Source of the DNA: Gambelia wislizenii
Taxonomy: Eukaryota; Chordata; Lepidosauria; Squamata; Crotaphytidae
Assembly (NCBI GenBank): GCA_030847615.1
Contig: JAUMIR010000014.1
Coordinates: 15,848,501 to 15,912,500, forward strand
Direction: 5' to 3'
Length of the DNA stretch: 64,000 nt
The number at the start of each line of letters is the position of its first letter. Position 1 is the stretch's first letter. A program made the position numbers and the translations under genes. Below, piece after piece: positions 50,701-62,519 of the stretch. Below the pieces are notes generated by a model. The model had not been told where the DNA came from, ran no database searches, and saw only the letters and a program-made list of their open reading frames with translations.

Positions 50701-52845
50701 ACTCAGGGAAATACTGGGGGTGATCCCATGGTCAGGAATACTGAAAGAGAAGGGACTTCAAGACGTATGGGACTTTCTCAAAAGGGAGATACTGAAGGCA
50801 CAATTTCAAACAGTACCATTGAGGAAGAAAAATGGGAGGTGTCTCAAGAAACCAGGGTGGATGACTAAAGAAATTTCAACGGAGCTAAGTTTTAAATGGA
50901 ACATGTATAGGAAATGGAAAAAGGGGGAAATCACCAAAGAAGAATTCAAACACATAGCGAACACATGTAGGAGTAAAGTCAAAAAAGCTAAAGTGCAGAA
51001 TGAGCTCAGGGTTGCTAGAGAGGTTAAGAACAACAAAAAGGGGTTTTTTTGGGGTATGTCCACAGCAAAAGGAGGAAGAAGGAAATGGTAGGGCCACTAC
51101 GCGGAGAAGATGGCAAAATGCTAACAGGGGACAGAGAAAAGGCAGAATTACTCAACACATTCTTTGCCTCAGTGTTTTCAGAAAAGAAAAAGGAGGACCA
51201 ACCTGAGGATAATGGAACAGAGGACACAATAGGGGAAATCCAGCTCAGAATAAGCAAAGAGGTAGTACAGGAATACCTTCTTAATCTAAATGAATTTAAA
51301 TCTCCAGGACCAGATGAACTACATCCAAGACTATTAAAAGAGCTGGCAAATGTAATCTCAGAGCCATTGGCAATAACCTTTGAGAACTCCTGGAGAACAG
51401 GAGAAGTCCCAGCAGACTGGAGGAGGGCAAATGTTGTCCCCATCTTCAAAAAGGGGGGGAAAGAGGATCCCAACAATTATCGTCCAGTAAGTCTGACATC
51501 AATACCAGGGAAGATTCTAGAGCAGATCCTTAAACAGAGAGTCTGTGAACATTTAGAAGGCAATGCCATAATCACAAAACGTCAACATGGGTTTCAGAGA
51601 AACAAGTCATGCCAAACTAATCTGATCTCTTTTTTTGATAAAGTTACCAGCTTGGTAGATGAAGGGAACGCTGTCGACATCGCATACCTTGATTTCAGTA
51701 AGGCCTTTGACAAGGTTCCCCATGACATTCTTGCAAACAAGCTTGTAAAATGTGGGCTAGACAAGTTAACTGTTCAATGGATTTGTAATTGGTTGACCGC
51801 CCGAACCCAAAGGGTGCTCAGCAATGGCTCCTCTTCGTCTTGGAAAGATGTGACCAGTGGGGTGCCACAGGGTTCTGTCCTGGGCCCAGTGCTATTCAAC
51901 ATCTTTATGAGGGATGAGGGAATTAGGGGCATACTTGGATGAGGGAATTAGGGGCATACTTATCAAATTTGCAGATGACACCAAATCTAGCTAATACCCT
52001 AGAGGACAGGATCAAAATTCAGAATGACCTGGATAGACTGGAGAGGTGGGCCAAAGCTAACAAAATGAAATTCAACACGGAGAAATGTAAAGTACTGCAT
52101 TTACGGCAGAAAAATGAAATGCATAGATATAGGATGGGAGAGACCTGGCTGAACGAGACTACGTGTGAAAGGGATCTAGGAGTCCTAGTAGACCACAAGT
52201 TGAACATGAGTCAACAGTGTGATGCGGCAGCTAAAAAGGCCAACGCGATTTTGGGCTGCATCAATAGAAGTATAGTGTCCAGATCAAGGGAAGTAATAGT
52301 GCTGCTCTATTCTGCCTTGGTCAGACCTCACCTAGAATACTGTGTCCAGTTCTGGGCACCACAATTCAAAAAGGATATTGACAAATTGGAGCATGTCCAG
52401 AGAAGGGCAACTAAAATGGTGAAAGGTCTGGAAACCTTGCCTTATGAGGAGAGACTTAGGGAGCTGGGTATGTTTAGCCTGGAAAAAAGACGGTTTAGAG
52501 GCGATATGATAGCCCTGTTTAAGTATTTGAAGGGATGTCACGCTGAGGATGGAGCAGGCTTGTTTTCTGCTGCTCCAGAGACTGGAACACGGAGCAATGG
52601 GTGCAAGCTCCAGGAACAGAGATTCCACCTCAACATGAGGAGGAACTTTTTGACAGTAAGAGCTGTTCGGCAGTGGAACGCACTCCCTCGGAGCGTGGTG
52701 GGGTCTCCTTCCTTGGAGGTCTTTAAACAAAGGCTGGATTGCCATCTGTCGGGGATGCTTTGATCAAGATTTCCTGTGTGGCAGAGGGTTGGAGTGGATG
52801 GCCCTCGTGGTCTCTTCCAACTCTGCAATTCTATGATTCTATGAA
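50701..52845 (+). mobile_element. Longest CR1 LINE of the window (linker, RT, 3' end)
   Basis: Starts in the endonuclease-RT linker. The first frame is open 50720-51091, then a frame change occurs at the G/T run near 51045. The RT frame is open 51049-51942 with [73 protein letters not shown] and [19 protein letters not shown] 25-bp tandem duplication (51912-51936, 51937-51961) and a small deletion near 51985 damage the region around the FADD box (AATTTGCAGATGACACC). The last frame is open 51939-52763 to the conserved C-terminus. It ends ATTCTATGATTCTATG. The endonuclease is truncated. Confidence 0.96.
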
Positions 52846-53039
52846 ACAAGAAGCCAAAGGCTTGCTTCATTATTTATTTGATTTATATTCTACCTTATGT
52901 TTAAATGTCCCCAATAGGAAGGGTCAAGATCCTACATCACAGTCTACCTTTCGTAACTCTACAAATCCTTTGCTACGTTGAAGAAATGCAACAAAACTCT
53001 GTTACTGAGTTGCAAATATGTGTATCTGAGTGCACTAAT

Positions 53040-53470
53040 GTGCATTTGAGTACTTCTGTTTGTTTGTTTACTTCTATCCCACCTTTCTCCCTATGGAGAA
53101 AGGCAGCTCACAACATTTAAAAACAACAATAGCTAAAACACACAATAAAGTAAATAAGAATTAAAAAGAGATTAAACCACTTATATAATTAAAATTCCAC
53201 ATAAATGATAAAACATTTTTAAAAACTCCATAAAGATTAAAAGAGGCCTTCAAAACAAAACAGGAGCACCAGCAGTCCAACCATTATTTCTCAGCAAAGG
53301 CCTGATGGCATAAAATGTTTTAACCTGCTTCCTGAAGGAGAGTAAAGATGGGGTTGTCCTAACCTCTCTAAGGAGGGAGTTCTAAAGTCTGGAGCAGCCA
53401 CCGAAAAGGCCCTCTCCCTCATTCCCACTGAACGAACCTGAAAAGGTGGCAGGACAGAGAGAAGGACCTC
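53040..53470 (-). mobile_element. L2-like LINE 3' end
   Basis: Read on the minus strand it gives SVGMRERAFSVAAPDFRT-like codons and later a GAAAGGTGGGATAGAAGTAA tail. Frame-broken. Confidence 0.6.
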
Positions 53471-53709
53471 TCCAGCTATGGTAACCTGATGTGCACTATG
53501 CGCTCCCGTTGTGCCTCCCATTGTGCCTCCTGGGGAGTGCCCTGATGAGCACTGGTGCCTACTGCACACCAGACTGTGGCACATTGCTCACTCCACTGGC
53601 TACCACTGTGCAACAGACACCTGTATGTAGTAATGTCACAGCAACTCCTAGGCAAATGTGCATGTTGCAAAATGACTCAATTCAATTTTGCAGACAAGTA
53701 AGACCATTT

Positions 53710-53805
53710 TGTTGTTAACTGCCATCAAGTTTACTTCCACTCAAGACTACCCCAAGAATGAGAGACTTCCAAGACACCCTATCATCAACAAGGCTATTTA
53801 AGAAG
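53710..53805 (-). mobile_element. RTE-like LINE 3' fragment
   Basis: GTTAACTGCCATCAAGTTTAC, then GACTTCCAAGACACCCTATC, inverted relative of the 25.26-kb copy. Confidence 0.5.
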
Positions 53806-55010
53806 ACACAAATCTCAAGCTAAATGCCAGCCGAGAAGTATTTTGAGAAGAGGGAAAGAGCTGGAAAATTTCAGACAAGAGGGATAGTTTGCTTAGACAC
53901 CTGGGCAAACCCCTCACAACAACTCATGACATAAACAGTCAAGCTACACATTATACAGAATGGGCTGGTAAAATCTGAAATATGAATGTGGAGAGGGTTT
54001 GTGTGTGTGTGAGAGAGAGCTAGATGGTGGGGAATCTGTTTGTGTTCCAATGTCAGAAGTTCCTTTCAGGTAACAAACTTGTTGAACCTTATGTCCTTGT
54101 TTCCTACATGCTATGAGCTTAAAAAAAAAAGAAAGAAACAACTAGGCGAGTATTTAAAAAGATCTGATAAGTGCCACTCCCCAAATCACCTTTGCATTTT
54201 GCAAGGTTGGGGGAAAAGCAGGTGGTGGACAGTCTGCGAGCTGTCTGATAGGGGTGCTGCAATGGCACCATTTGTGAACGTAAGGGGAGAAAATGCTCCA
54301 TTTCAGCCGTTCCGTTAGGCTTACCTCATACCTCATCTATAGCCTGGCCACCAGGCTGCTCCTGGAATGAGAAAAACCTGTTTGCTTTACTCCATTATCG
54401 CCAAATATTTTGCATGAAAACAACGAAAGGTCATTGCAGAGAAAGCACCCTTTGTGATCAGTAGTGTTGTGTAACCACTTTCCTCAAGCATTAGCCATCA
54501 TTAATTCAACAAATGCCTTTTATGTGGCAAGATGTGAGATTAGAGGAAGAGATCCCACATTCATGTCAGATGAATTATTTTAACTGTGTATGGCAAAACC
54601 CAGTGTCACACTGGCTGGTGCTGGTTTCTGTCACAAGCTCTCTGATGCACAACAAAGAGGTGTATGTGTATCTGAGGACATTTGATTAGTGGGATGGCCT
54701 TAAAGTCATTTCACTCCTTAGAATCATTTCCACACAAGCAAGGTTAAGCTTCAGTCATGTACTCTGTAAGATAAGCAAAAGGAGGACAACTTGTACTCCA
54801 GGTGCCTTTTACATGGCAAGAAATGGTTCAAATTTGGGTGTGGCAGGACCATAGCTGGTGCTGTTTAACCTTCTGTGTGTTTCTAACCATAAGGTGTGCT
54901 TTTGTAGGATATGGAGACATGTCTCTGTCTTAATCAGCATATGGTCACTTGGTTGCCACATAAAAGGAATCATGTCCATTTCAACTATAGGTATACCTTT
55001 GTGAATGAAA
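53806..55010. other. Unannotated stretch
   Basis: Presumed intron. Short GT/GA runs near 54000-54020. No exon recognised. Confidence 0.4.
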
Positions 55011-55015
55011 TACAT

Positions 55016-55197
55016 AAGCCCACGGATTCTTTATCCACGGCTTCAACCAACCACAGCTAAAATTCCAAAATGTAAATTCTGCTGGTCACCATTTTTATTA
55101 GGGACACCATTTTACTCTGCCATTGCATATAATGGGACTTGAGCGTCCACGGATTTTGATATCCACATAAGACTCCTGGATACTGAGGGCCCATTGT
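55016..55197 (-). mobile_element. Tigger/pogo-like MITE (family A), eroded
   Basis: GGCCCTCAGTATCCAGGAG on the minus strand. Internal TGGGACTTGAGCGTCCACGG and GGGACACCATTTTACTCTGCC correspond to the inverted interior of the 7.5-kb copy. Confidence 0.7.
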
Positions 55198-55199
55198 AG

Positions 55200-55490
55200 G
55201 TGTGTTTCTAGGCATTACTTCTTTAACAGAAAATTGGATACTAGAGGAAGACGTAATATGGAAAAACGGGATCATTTTCTTCACCACAAAAAAGAAGAGC
55301 TTCAGCAAACTTTTTGTTCAAAACTAACTCATGTGAAATGAAACAACCAGGTCCAGTAAGCCTTGCGTATCTAAACAAAAAACATCTGAATCTTCTAGAG
55401 ACCTCTTAAAAGCTGTTTCCAAAATGCATCCAGGGATTACTTTTTCTTTCAGCAGTGAAAATGATTGCAATTTTCACACCCAAACTTACA
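55200..55490 (-). repeat. Unnamed interspersed repeat, copy 2 (inverted)
   Basis: Reverse complement of the 48.2-kb copy over about 280 bp: CTTCTTTAACAGAAAATTGG, CACCACAAAAAAGAAGAGC, GTGAAATGAAACAACCAGG and TCCAAAATGCATCCAGGGAT. It lacks the ~100-bp insert of copy 1. Confidence 0.7.
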
Positions 55491-55514
55491 GATCTATGAT
55501 TTTTTTAGCATGCT

Positions 55515-55905
55515 GGGAGTAGCTAGTGGATTCAAACTACAGGAAAAGAGATTCCACCTAAGCATTAGGGAGAACCTCCTGACAGTAAGAGCTGTTCGGA
55601 AGTGGAATGCACTGCCTGGGAGCGTGGTGGACTCTCCTTCTCTGGAGATTTTTAAACAGAGGCTGGATGACCATCTGTGGGAATGCTTTGATTGTGTCTT
55701 CCTGCATGCCAGGGGGTTGGACTGGATGACCCTTGCAGATCTTTTCCAACTCTATGATTCTACAGAATGCGCTGTCTGGGAGTGTGGTGGAGTCTTCTTC
55801 TTTGGAGGTTTTTAAACAGAGGCTGGATGGCCATCTGTCGGGTGTGGTTTGATTGTGTATTCCTGCATGGCAGAATGGGGTTGGACTGGATGACAGTGAA
55901 GCAGG
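55515..55905 (+). mobile_element. CR1 LINE 3' end, partly duplicated
   Basis: A CR1 3' end (55515-55765) ending CTATGATTCTAC is followed at once by the last ~135 bp of another (55766-55905, restarting at GAATGCGCTGTCTGGGAG). Confidence 0.85.
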
Positions 55906-56315
55906 CTTATCCTTTCTCCCCGTCTCTCTGTTTTGCTGATCTCACATGCACAGTAAGTGATTCTAGAGGCAGCTGCTGTTTACCTTTCCTGCTGTACACA
56001 GGCACACACAACTACAGTAGGATCAGCTAGAGTAAAATCCCATTCTTTCCTAGCTTGGAGTTTTATTGCATTGCTTAACACAGACAGACCGCTGCAACCT
56101 GACACTGGAAGTCTGTGTTTCTCCAGCCCTCCTTCCCCCTCCTCCCAATGTGGATGCTCCTAAAAAGCTTCCAGCTAGAGAGAGGATAAGAAGCAAAGGG
56201 GCAAACTTGTCAGATGTAAACAGACTTTGTAGAGCACTTCTTTGTTTGAAGGTTTGATAATGGTGGTATGATGCTGTAAACTGGGCCTTATTTTCTGGAG
56301 TCGCCCCAGGAATCA

Positions 56316-56348
56316 CTTCATATTATTATTATTATTATTATTATTATT
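56316..56348 (+). repeat. (ATT)n microsatellite
   Basis: About nine ATT units. Confidence 0.95.
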
Positions 56349-56527
56349 TGTGTGTATACACATATATGCCTCTTTCTCCCCATCTCTCTCTGTAAGAAAA
56401 GAAGGGAAGGGTGGCACAGAGAGAAAGAAGTATAGAACCCTCCAAGCTCTACCCATTTTGAGTTATGGGTCCACCTGCCACCAGCTATCCACTTTCCCCA
56501 TAAGTCAAGAAAGCAGGTATGGGAATC

Positions 56528-56625
56528 ATGGAGCCCTCCAGATGCTGTTAGATTGCAATTTCCAGCATTCCTCACTGTTGCCTATGCCAGTTAGGATTGC
56601 TGGGAGCTGCAGCAAAAAAACCGGA
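56528..56625. mobile_element. Degenerate hairpin MITE
   Basis: GAGCCCTCCAGATGCTGTTA, TTTCCAGCATTCCTCACTG and GGATTGCTGGGAGCTGCAG show the hAT-type 'ctccagatg...' arrangement seen around 60.06-60.24 kb. Weak. Confidence 0.45.
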
Positions 56626-56819
56626 AGGGACAGATGACTCCCACCTCTAGTCCAGAGGGAAAAGGCTGTCACCCTTTCCTTATGCCATAAACAAGAAGGG
56701 ATCAGGATGCTTTGGCAACCCACTAAAATTGGGTCTGCAATGACGGATTTATATATGAGGAAGCATTTCTACAGAAAACAGAAGAGGTTTTAGCCATGTC
56801 CTTTATGTGGTACTGTGCC

Positions 56820-57000
56820 CCGAAGGCACCAGATCCTGTCTGTTCTTGGAAACTAAGCAGGTCAGGCCTGGTTAGGACTTGGAAGGGGAACTGCCAAGGA
56901 ATATCCAGTGCTGTAGGCTATATTTCAGAGTAAGGAACTGGCAAAAACACCTCTGAGTATTCCTGGCTGAAAATCCTGTCTATAAGATCAGAATAATACA
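56820..57000 (+). mobile_element. 5S-rRNA-like SINE
   Basis: GCACCAGATCCTGTCTGTTC, GGAAACTAAGCAGGTCAGG, AGTGCTGTAGGCTATATTTC and GGCAAAAACACCTCTGAG in the order of the 37.2-kb copy, without its inserted hairpin. Confidence 0.78.
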
Positions 57001-57595
57001 AACAAGATGCAAAAGATCGACGATCTGTTCAAATGGCAGTTCGCACAAATACGTGTCATTTGGAAGGGGGGCAGCCAAATCCACCTCAAAGTCTGTGTGT
57101 GCCGTGTCCGGGGCTTCGTACAGATTTTGTGAAAAGCTCCATACAACTTACGAATGTGCAGCCATTTGAACACTCATGTTCACACAGATATGAACAAGCA
57201 GTGCCATCTGACTGGCTGGACAAGCACAGGGGATGGGGCTAACAAAGAGGGAAAGTGGGTGCTGCCACCATGTTGGATTTTCGGCTAAGTGAGGGTCCGG
57301 TAAGTTGATCAAACAGCGATTTTTACTATTTTTAAATTTCCTTATTTGTAAATACAAAGTGCTGCTTGTGCGCACCCTGGGAAACTGCTTTTTAAAAAAA
57401 CTGGCGGCAGCAGATTTTAAATTGTGAGTAAATCACTCGCGGTGGCCAGTTAGCTAGTGGCTAGAGGGGTATGAGGAGTTCAGGGAGGCTCTTTTGGCCG
57501 TGTAGACAGGTCGCATCATTGCTTTTCCGAACAAGTTCATTCCCCCCCCCTCGTATAGACAAGACCTAAGAAAACCTGATGAAATTCATGGGGTC

Positions 57596-57720
57596 ACCAT
57601 AAGATTGTAAGCTTGAAGGCAGGGAACTGTTTTGTTGTTCTTTTTCTTGTAAAGTGTCATGTACATTGAAGGTGCTATAGAAATAAAAGATAACAACAAC
57701 AATAACAACAATAATAAGCA
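57596..57720 (+). repeat. Interspersed repeat tail, inverted relative of the 7.4-kb repeat
   Basis: GATTGTAAGCTTGAAGGCAG, GGAACTGTTTTGTTG and GTACATTGAAGGTGCTATAG, ending in AAC triplets. Confidence 0.65.
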
Positions 57721-57849
57721 AAAACATGCAACTTGAAGGCAGGCACACACATTTGATGCTATGAATCAAAAGTACACTGAGACTCCACAACTTAAACCCC
57801 ATGAGTTGCTAAGCAAAACTCACATTTCTTGAAAATCCATTATTACTGT

Positions 57850-57965
57850 ACTACCTCCATATCCACAAGATCAGTACTCATGCTTTCACTTACCCACGTC
57901 TGGGGGAAAACGTTATTTCTAGGTATTTTTCTAGGTCATCCAATGCTATGGTCAACGCTCCTGAG
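57850..57965 (+). mobile_element. Tigger/pogo-like MITE (family B) fragment
   Basis: TACTACCTCCATATCCAC followed by CACTTACCCACGTCTGG and TTTTCTAGGTCATCCAATGC. Confidence 0.6.
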
Positions 57966-58326
57966 GATTCATCCGGAAAGAAACAGTGCTCTGAACCAGT
58001 TTCCCAAAATCTAAAGGGAAATCTCTGAGAGAAGCTGATCAGCTCCTAAGGAGCTGAACTGTATTCCCAATATACGCTCAGCTTCTTAGAAGCTTGGATT
58101 AAAAGCCTGAGTGGACTCAACGCCCTACTGGCATCAGAAACACCAACCATCACTATCTAATCCTCAAAGCAATGAGCAAGTTTGTCTGGGATGACTACTT
58201 AGAGCAAGCTACAAGACAAGGTTGGGTGAAAAAAACAGGTTTAAAAACAAAACAAAACCCAAAACCTAGGGTTTTTTAGTTTAAGCTAGTTTTTGTGTGT
58301 GATTCAAACCAGTTTTTTTCATTAAA

Positions 58327-58768
58327 ACCTCTCTCTCTCTCTCTCTGGCTTTTCTTTGCAAACGAAGATTCAGGAAGGACTCATCCCGCGCTTTCTACAA
58401 GCGCGCTGATGACTAAAAAGGCCAATCCGAGATAAACAAGTCCGGTTGAAAAAGCACAGCAGAAGGTCTCCTTGGGTGATGTTTTTGGGTTGTGATTCTT
58501 TCTGCATTGTCATTTCTCTTCAAGACTTGTTCGGCGTGAGTTCTCAAATAAGGCTGCAGTATTGTGGATAGTGTGTCTCCATGCCTCCCGATGTGAGGCC
58601 AGGGCAGACCATTGTTGGTGATCAATCTGGCTGAACCTGAGATGTTGTTTCAGGGAGTCCTTGTATCACTTTTTTGGAGCGCCCCTCTTACGCTGACCTG
58701 TGGCGAGTTCACCATAGAGTACTATTTTTGGGAGGCAATGGTCCTCCATCCTAGAAACGTGCCTCTCC
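58327..58768 (-). mobile_element. Unclassified LINE 3' end, fullest copy of this region
   Basis: Minus-strand relative of 9.6-10.08 kb and 16.08-16.4 kb. It contains the complement of the GHV-SRMEDHRLPKI region near 58730-58765 and of the zinc-finger-like C-terminus near 58440. It ends in (GA)n/(CT)n. The zinc-finger codons are broken by a small deletion near 58450. Confidence 0.82.
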
Positions 58769-58769
58769 A

Positions 58770-60050
58770 TTAAAACATATATAAGACTAAATCAGAAAAG
58801 TAAGCAGCAAAATGCCACTCAGATGTTATGGCCACTAGCTTAAATAATAATTGTTCTTTTAAAAAAGTGCTCTTTGAAAGCAATTTGTGTTGGTTAATTG
58901 AAGGATTTGTTGCTGAATGACATTTCTTACACTATAAAATAAAGTAATGAGAATGAAGCAACTGACACTGGATACTGGTCTAACAATGAACAACCACTGG
59001 TGATAAACTGTTAAAAGTTAAAATGTTTAAAAGGAGTGCTTTTTAAAAAAAGTTATTTGGTTTAAACCAAGGCTTAAACCATGGTTTAAACCAACTTACT
59101 TTAACCCAGCCAACCCTGCTACAAGAAGCATCCAGTGTGACTTGCAGACAGATAGCCATTGGGGAAGGAGAGTCTAGGCAGTTGTTTGCCCATCTTGTAG
59201 CATCGGGACAACTTCTCACTTCAAGAAGGGCACACATGAAGATGCAGCAAGGTCTACTGTCGTCTCCTTCATTCCCTACCACCACCATCTAAGCCCACAG
59301 AAAAGTTCCAGAAAAAAAAAGAACAGGGCCTGAAAAAGTTACTTTTTTGGATGACAGCTCCCAGAATCCCCCCTCCAGACCAGCACAACCGTGATTATAC
59401 TGCTTAAGGGATTCTGGAAGTGGCTGTTCCCTAAAAGTGTGTGTGGGGGGGTCTGTAAAAGAACACATCCAAGTTCCAAGGAGCTGGAAATACATAGAAA
59501 CTTGAGCAACAGTGGAGGGGAAATTTAACCATTGCTCCTTCCCTCTCTCTGCCATGAGAAAAAAAATCAGACCCCCCCCCCACAACTGCTAGTTGCTTTT
59601 CAAGGGCAAGTTTCCATGGATGATAAATGGGAACTTTTTGACATCCAGATAAGAATATGGAAGAAGGGATGATCACGGCAGGAAGGTACACAAAGAGAAA
59701 TTTCCTTTTCCCATTTCCTGGCCCTGGCCTTTCCCTAGCTAGCTGCCCTCCCCTTCAGCTGCTATTTACATAACAAATATAAAAATGTTAAGTGAATGGA
59801 ATTCATGCATTTAATGCCATGCCTAGATTGGCCTTGACATTCTCAGGAATGCAAATAGAGGGCTACACTTCATTCTTTGTGCACAGCTAAAAGAATACAC
59901 CCACTTCTGTCAACAACGAATAGTGCAGCTAGAGGTGAACTCCAGCATCACGTTTTTCCTCTGAGACAACCGTGCTCAACAATTTCTACTTGCACTATAA
60001 AACTTGCACAGAACTACAGCCAACTGACTCTCTAGGCCAGGGAGGGCAAC
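58770..60050. other. Largely unannotated stretch
   Basis: Presumed intron. Contains GGTTTAAACC palindromic words at about 59055-59092 and a hairpin MITE at 59338-59445. The plus-strand frame ending at 59291 (TTTATAAG-free, about 60 codons) is not recognised. Confidence 0.4.
59338..59445. mobile_element. Hairpin MITE (CCCAGAATCCCCCC type)
   Basis: TTTGGATGACAGCTCCCAGA and GGGATTCTGGAAGTGGCTG are inverted. A relative of the elements at 29.7, 37.3 and 41.9 kb. Confidence 0.65.
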
Positions 60051-60245
60051 TGTGTCTCTTCAGATGTTAGAAGGGATGAGTTGGAAGAGACCACAAAGGC
60101 CAGCCAGTCCAACCCTCTGCCATGCAGGAGTACACAATCCAATCATTCCTGACTACAATCTCCAGTAGGCCCAGACAACAACACCAAAGATCCTGGGAGT
60201 TATAGTTCAACAACATCTGGAGGGTCACAGTTACCCATGCCTGTT
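60035..60245. mobile_element. hAT-like MITE with CR1 tail inserted
   Basis: CCAGGGAGGGCAACTGTGTC at the left and GGGTCACAGTTACCCATGCC at the right are roughly inverted. TACAATCTCCAGTAG and CTGGGAGTTATAGTTCAAC are the usual inner words. A minus-strand CR1 3' end piece (about 60072-60150) interrupts it. Confidence 0.6.
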
Positions 60246-60531
60246 CTTGGCTCTCAATCGGTAAGCAGTATGGCAGGGGTGCAAGAGGTACCCAGCCACC
60301 ACTGAAGACTGGTGATGTCCTGAAGTTCATCACAGGATGGTTTAGTTCTCCAAGCCCTCTCCTTTGAATTCCTCCAGAAATCTAAAGATCTCAAAAGGGC
60401 TGAGCACCCACGGCCTTTCCTGATTTCCTTCACATGCATTTGTCCTTGATGACTGTCCTTGACAGAGGCCTCTTGGTTTTGTGTGTGTGTGTTTCTGGAA
60501 GCACCTTCTCTCTGTGATTTTCGTTATCTAT

Positions 60532-60700
60532 CACGCTTCCTTGGCCATCGCTACAATCAAACAAGGGTGCCCACATGTCTCCTTTGCAAACATCACGGGG
60601 GCAGAGTGGCAAGAGGGCCCATCACCTTTCCTTTGCCATCGCTAAAAATCAAACAAAGGTACCCACATACCTTTTTCACAACCTTCACGGGGACAGGTTC
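60532..60700 (+). repeat. Two-copy tandem repeat, 91-bp period
   Basis: TGGCCATCGCTACAATCAAA ... CATCACGGGGGCAG and TTGCCATCGCTAAAAATCAA ... CTTCACGGGGACAG are imperfect copies offset by 91 bp. No further units. Confidence 0.8.
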
Positions 60701-61470
60701 AGCCCTGGAAACTAACAACAAAAGCTACAAGCACAGTGCAAGCCTGCATCATCTACCTTTCAACTGAACTGTCATAGCTCCCCAGAAGACTCCTATGGAT
60801 TTCAGCCTGGTGATAGTACTAAGGATTTTCTTTTGCAATGCCCTCCTATCCAGCCCATGATACTCAAGGTTTTCTGGAAACAGATTAACACTGCAATAAT
60901 AAATGAATGCTGTATTAACTATAGGGGGTTAGGAGCAGACACTAGCCTCGTCTTGCTAGCAGAAATCCTCTTCTGCTGGCAGTTCACTCCAGAAAGCTGC
61001 CAGCAGGTTAAACTGCCAGCAGAGCAGCTCTACTGGTTATGCTCTACTGGCAGAAAAGCAATTAAATAATATAATAGAATACTTTATTTTACTGGGATGG
61101 GGTAGAGAAGGAGTGGGGTAAGAGGAGAGCCAAGTTACTTCAGATCCAAACCTCCTCGAGCCCAGGGACCCAGTCACAATGCCACTACAGGGCAAAGTCA
61201 GAGCTACAAGATACTTTCTATCCTGTCCAAGCTGGGAAGGGCTTGGTTTCAACACATTTCCAGCTGGTGTCAGGATACACAAATCCTGCCATGACCATGC
61301 TTGCTGAACATGTTTTTGCTTGCTTTCCACAAGGCTGGATGATGGGAGCTGCCTCCCAGGAGATATGTTCGGATATGAAGAATTATTTATCTTTTAAAAC
61401 TTGGGCCAATGAGTCTGGGAGAGTATACGGAACAGTATAAACTGTTAAGGTTGTTCCTGTGGGAAAGCCA
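60701..61470. other. Unannotated stretch
   Basis: Presumed intron with no named repeat or exon. Confidence 0.4.
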
Positions 61471-61562
61471 CAGATTTGATTGTGTATTCAGGGGGTGTAT
61501 TCAGGGGGCAGGGGGTTGGACTGGATGGCCCTTGTGGTCTCTTCCAACTCTGTGATTCTAAG
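61470..61562 (+). mobile_element. CR1 LINE, last ~90 bp
   Basis: GATTGTGTATTCAGGGGGTG (with a small duplication of the GTGTATTCAGGGGG word), then GGTTGGACTGGATGGCC and GTGATTCTAAG. Confidence 0.8.
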
Positions 61563-61784
61563 CTGGATACAGAAGGAAGGGAGGACTCTGCCCAAGGAGG
61601 CAGGCTGTTTGGATTAGCCCAGGAAAACTGTCTTGTGTGGCTTTGTGCTTTTAATATAACTGCGTAGCTGGAATATCCTTTAGTCCTAACAATAAAGGAA
61701 TACCATAATCTACTCTGAACCTACTGAGAGCTTGTATTCCTGAAGTGGAGCTGGTCAAATGTCAGGTCAGCTAACCCTAGACAT

Positions 61785-62040
61785 GAATCAATGGACTGAA
61801 ATGAAAAGAGTTTTCACCTAAATGTTAGGAAGAACTTCTTCACTTTAAGAACTGTTCAATAAGTGGAACAGACTGCCTTGGGAGGGTGGCAGACTCTCCT
61901 TCCTTGTAGTTTTCTAGACAGAGGTTGGGCGAGCATCTTTCAAGAAGACTTTGGTTGTATATTCCTGCATGACAGGGGGCTGGACTAGATGGCTCTTGTG
62001 GCCCCTTCCAACTAAGAGATTGTGTGATTCTATGATCCTT
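61785..62040 (+). mobile_element. CR1 LINE 3' end, diverged
   Basis: TTTTCACCTAAATGTTAGGA, AGAACTTCTTCAC and GACTGCCTTGGGAGGGTGG, ending GATTGTGTGATTCTATGATC. More diverged than most CR1 copies here and possibly another subfamily. Confidence 0.82.
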
Positions 62041-62226
62041 GGCCCAAGTGGAAACTGTACTCTGAGAGGGAGAGCAAAGCACCCATCTTGTCTAACTAAC
62101 CCTTGATCAAAGAGGAGGAGCTGCTCTTTAGCATCTATATGCCAATGGATCTTAGAGACAGTGTTTATCACAATGTAGGTCTGTTGACACAAGAGGGTAT
62201 GCATACCCACAGTATGCCCAAGATAG

Positions 62227-62515
62227 GGATGGAGCCCTGGTGGTGCAGTGGTTAAATGCCAGTACTGCAAGTCACCACATTGCAAGTTCAATTCCAGCCG
62301 GCTCCAAGGTTCACTCAGCCTTCCATCCTTTCATAGGTCGGTAAAATGAGTACCCGGCTTGTGGGGGTAATTAGCTAACACATATTGGAAGCTGCTTCTT
62401 GCAGTGTAGATGTGTAAATTGCTGTTGCTTAAAACAATCTGTAAGCTGCTCTGATAGCCTTGTGGCTGAAGAGTGGGGTATAAATAAATAAATAAATAAA
62501 TAAAAATAATAAAAA
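62227..62515 (+). mobile_element. Sauria-type SINE, full length
   Basis: GGAGCCCTGGTGGTGCAGTG at the head, GTTCAATTCCAGC as B-box-like sequence, and TCGGTAAAATGAGTACCCGG followed by GTAATTAGCTAACACAT, as I recall for Sauria SINEs. The 3' end is GGGGTATAAATAAATAAA. Confidence 0.85.
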
Positions 62516-62519
62516 TGTT

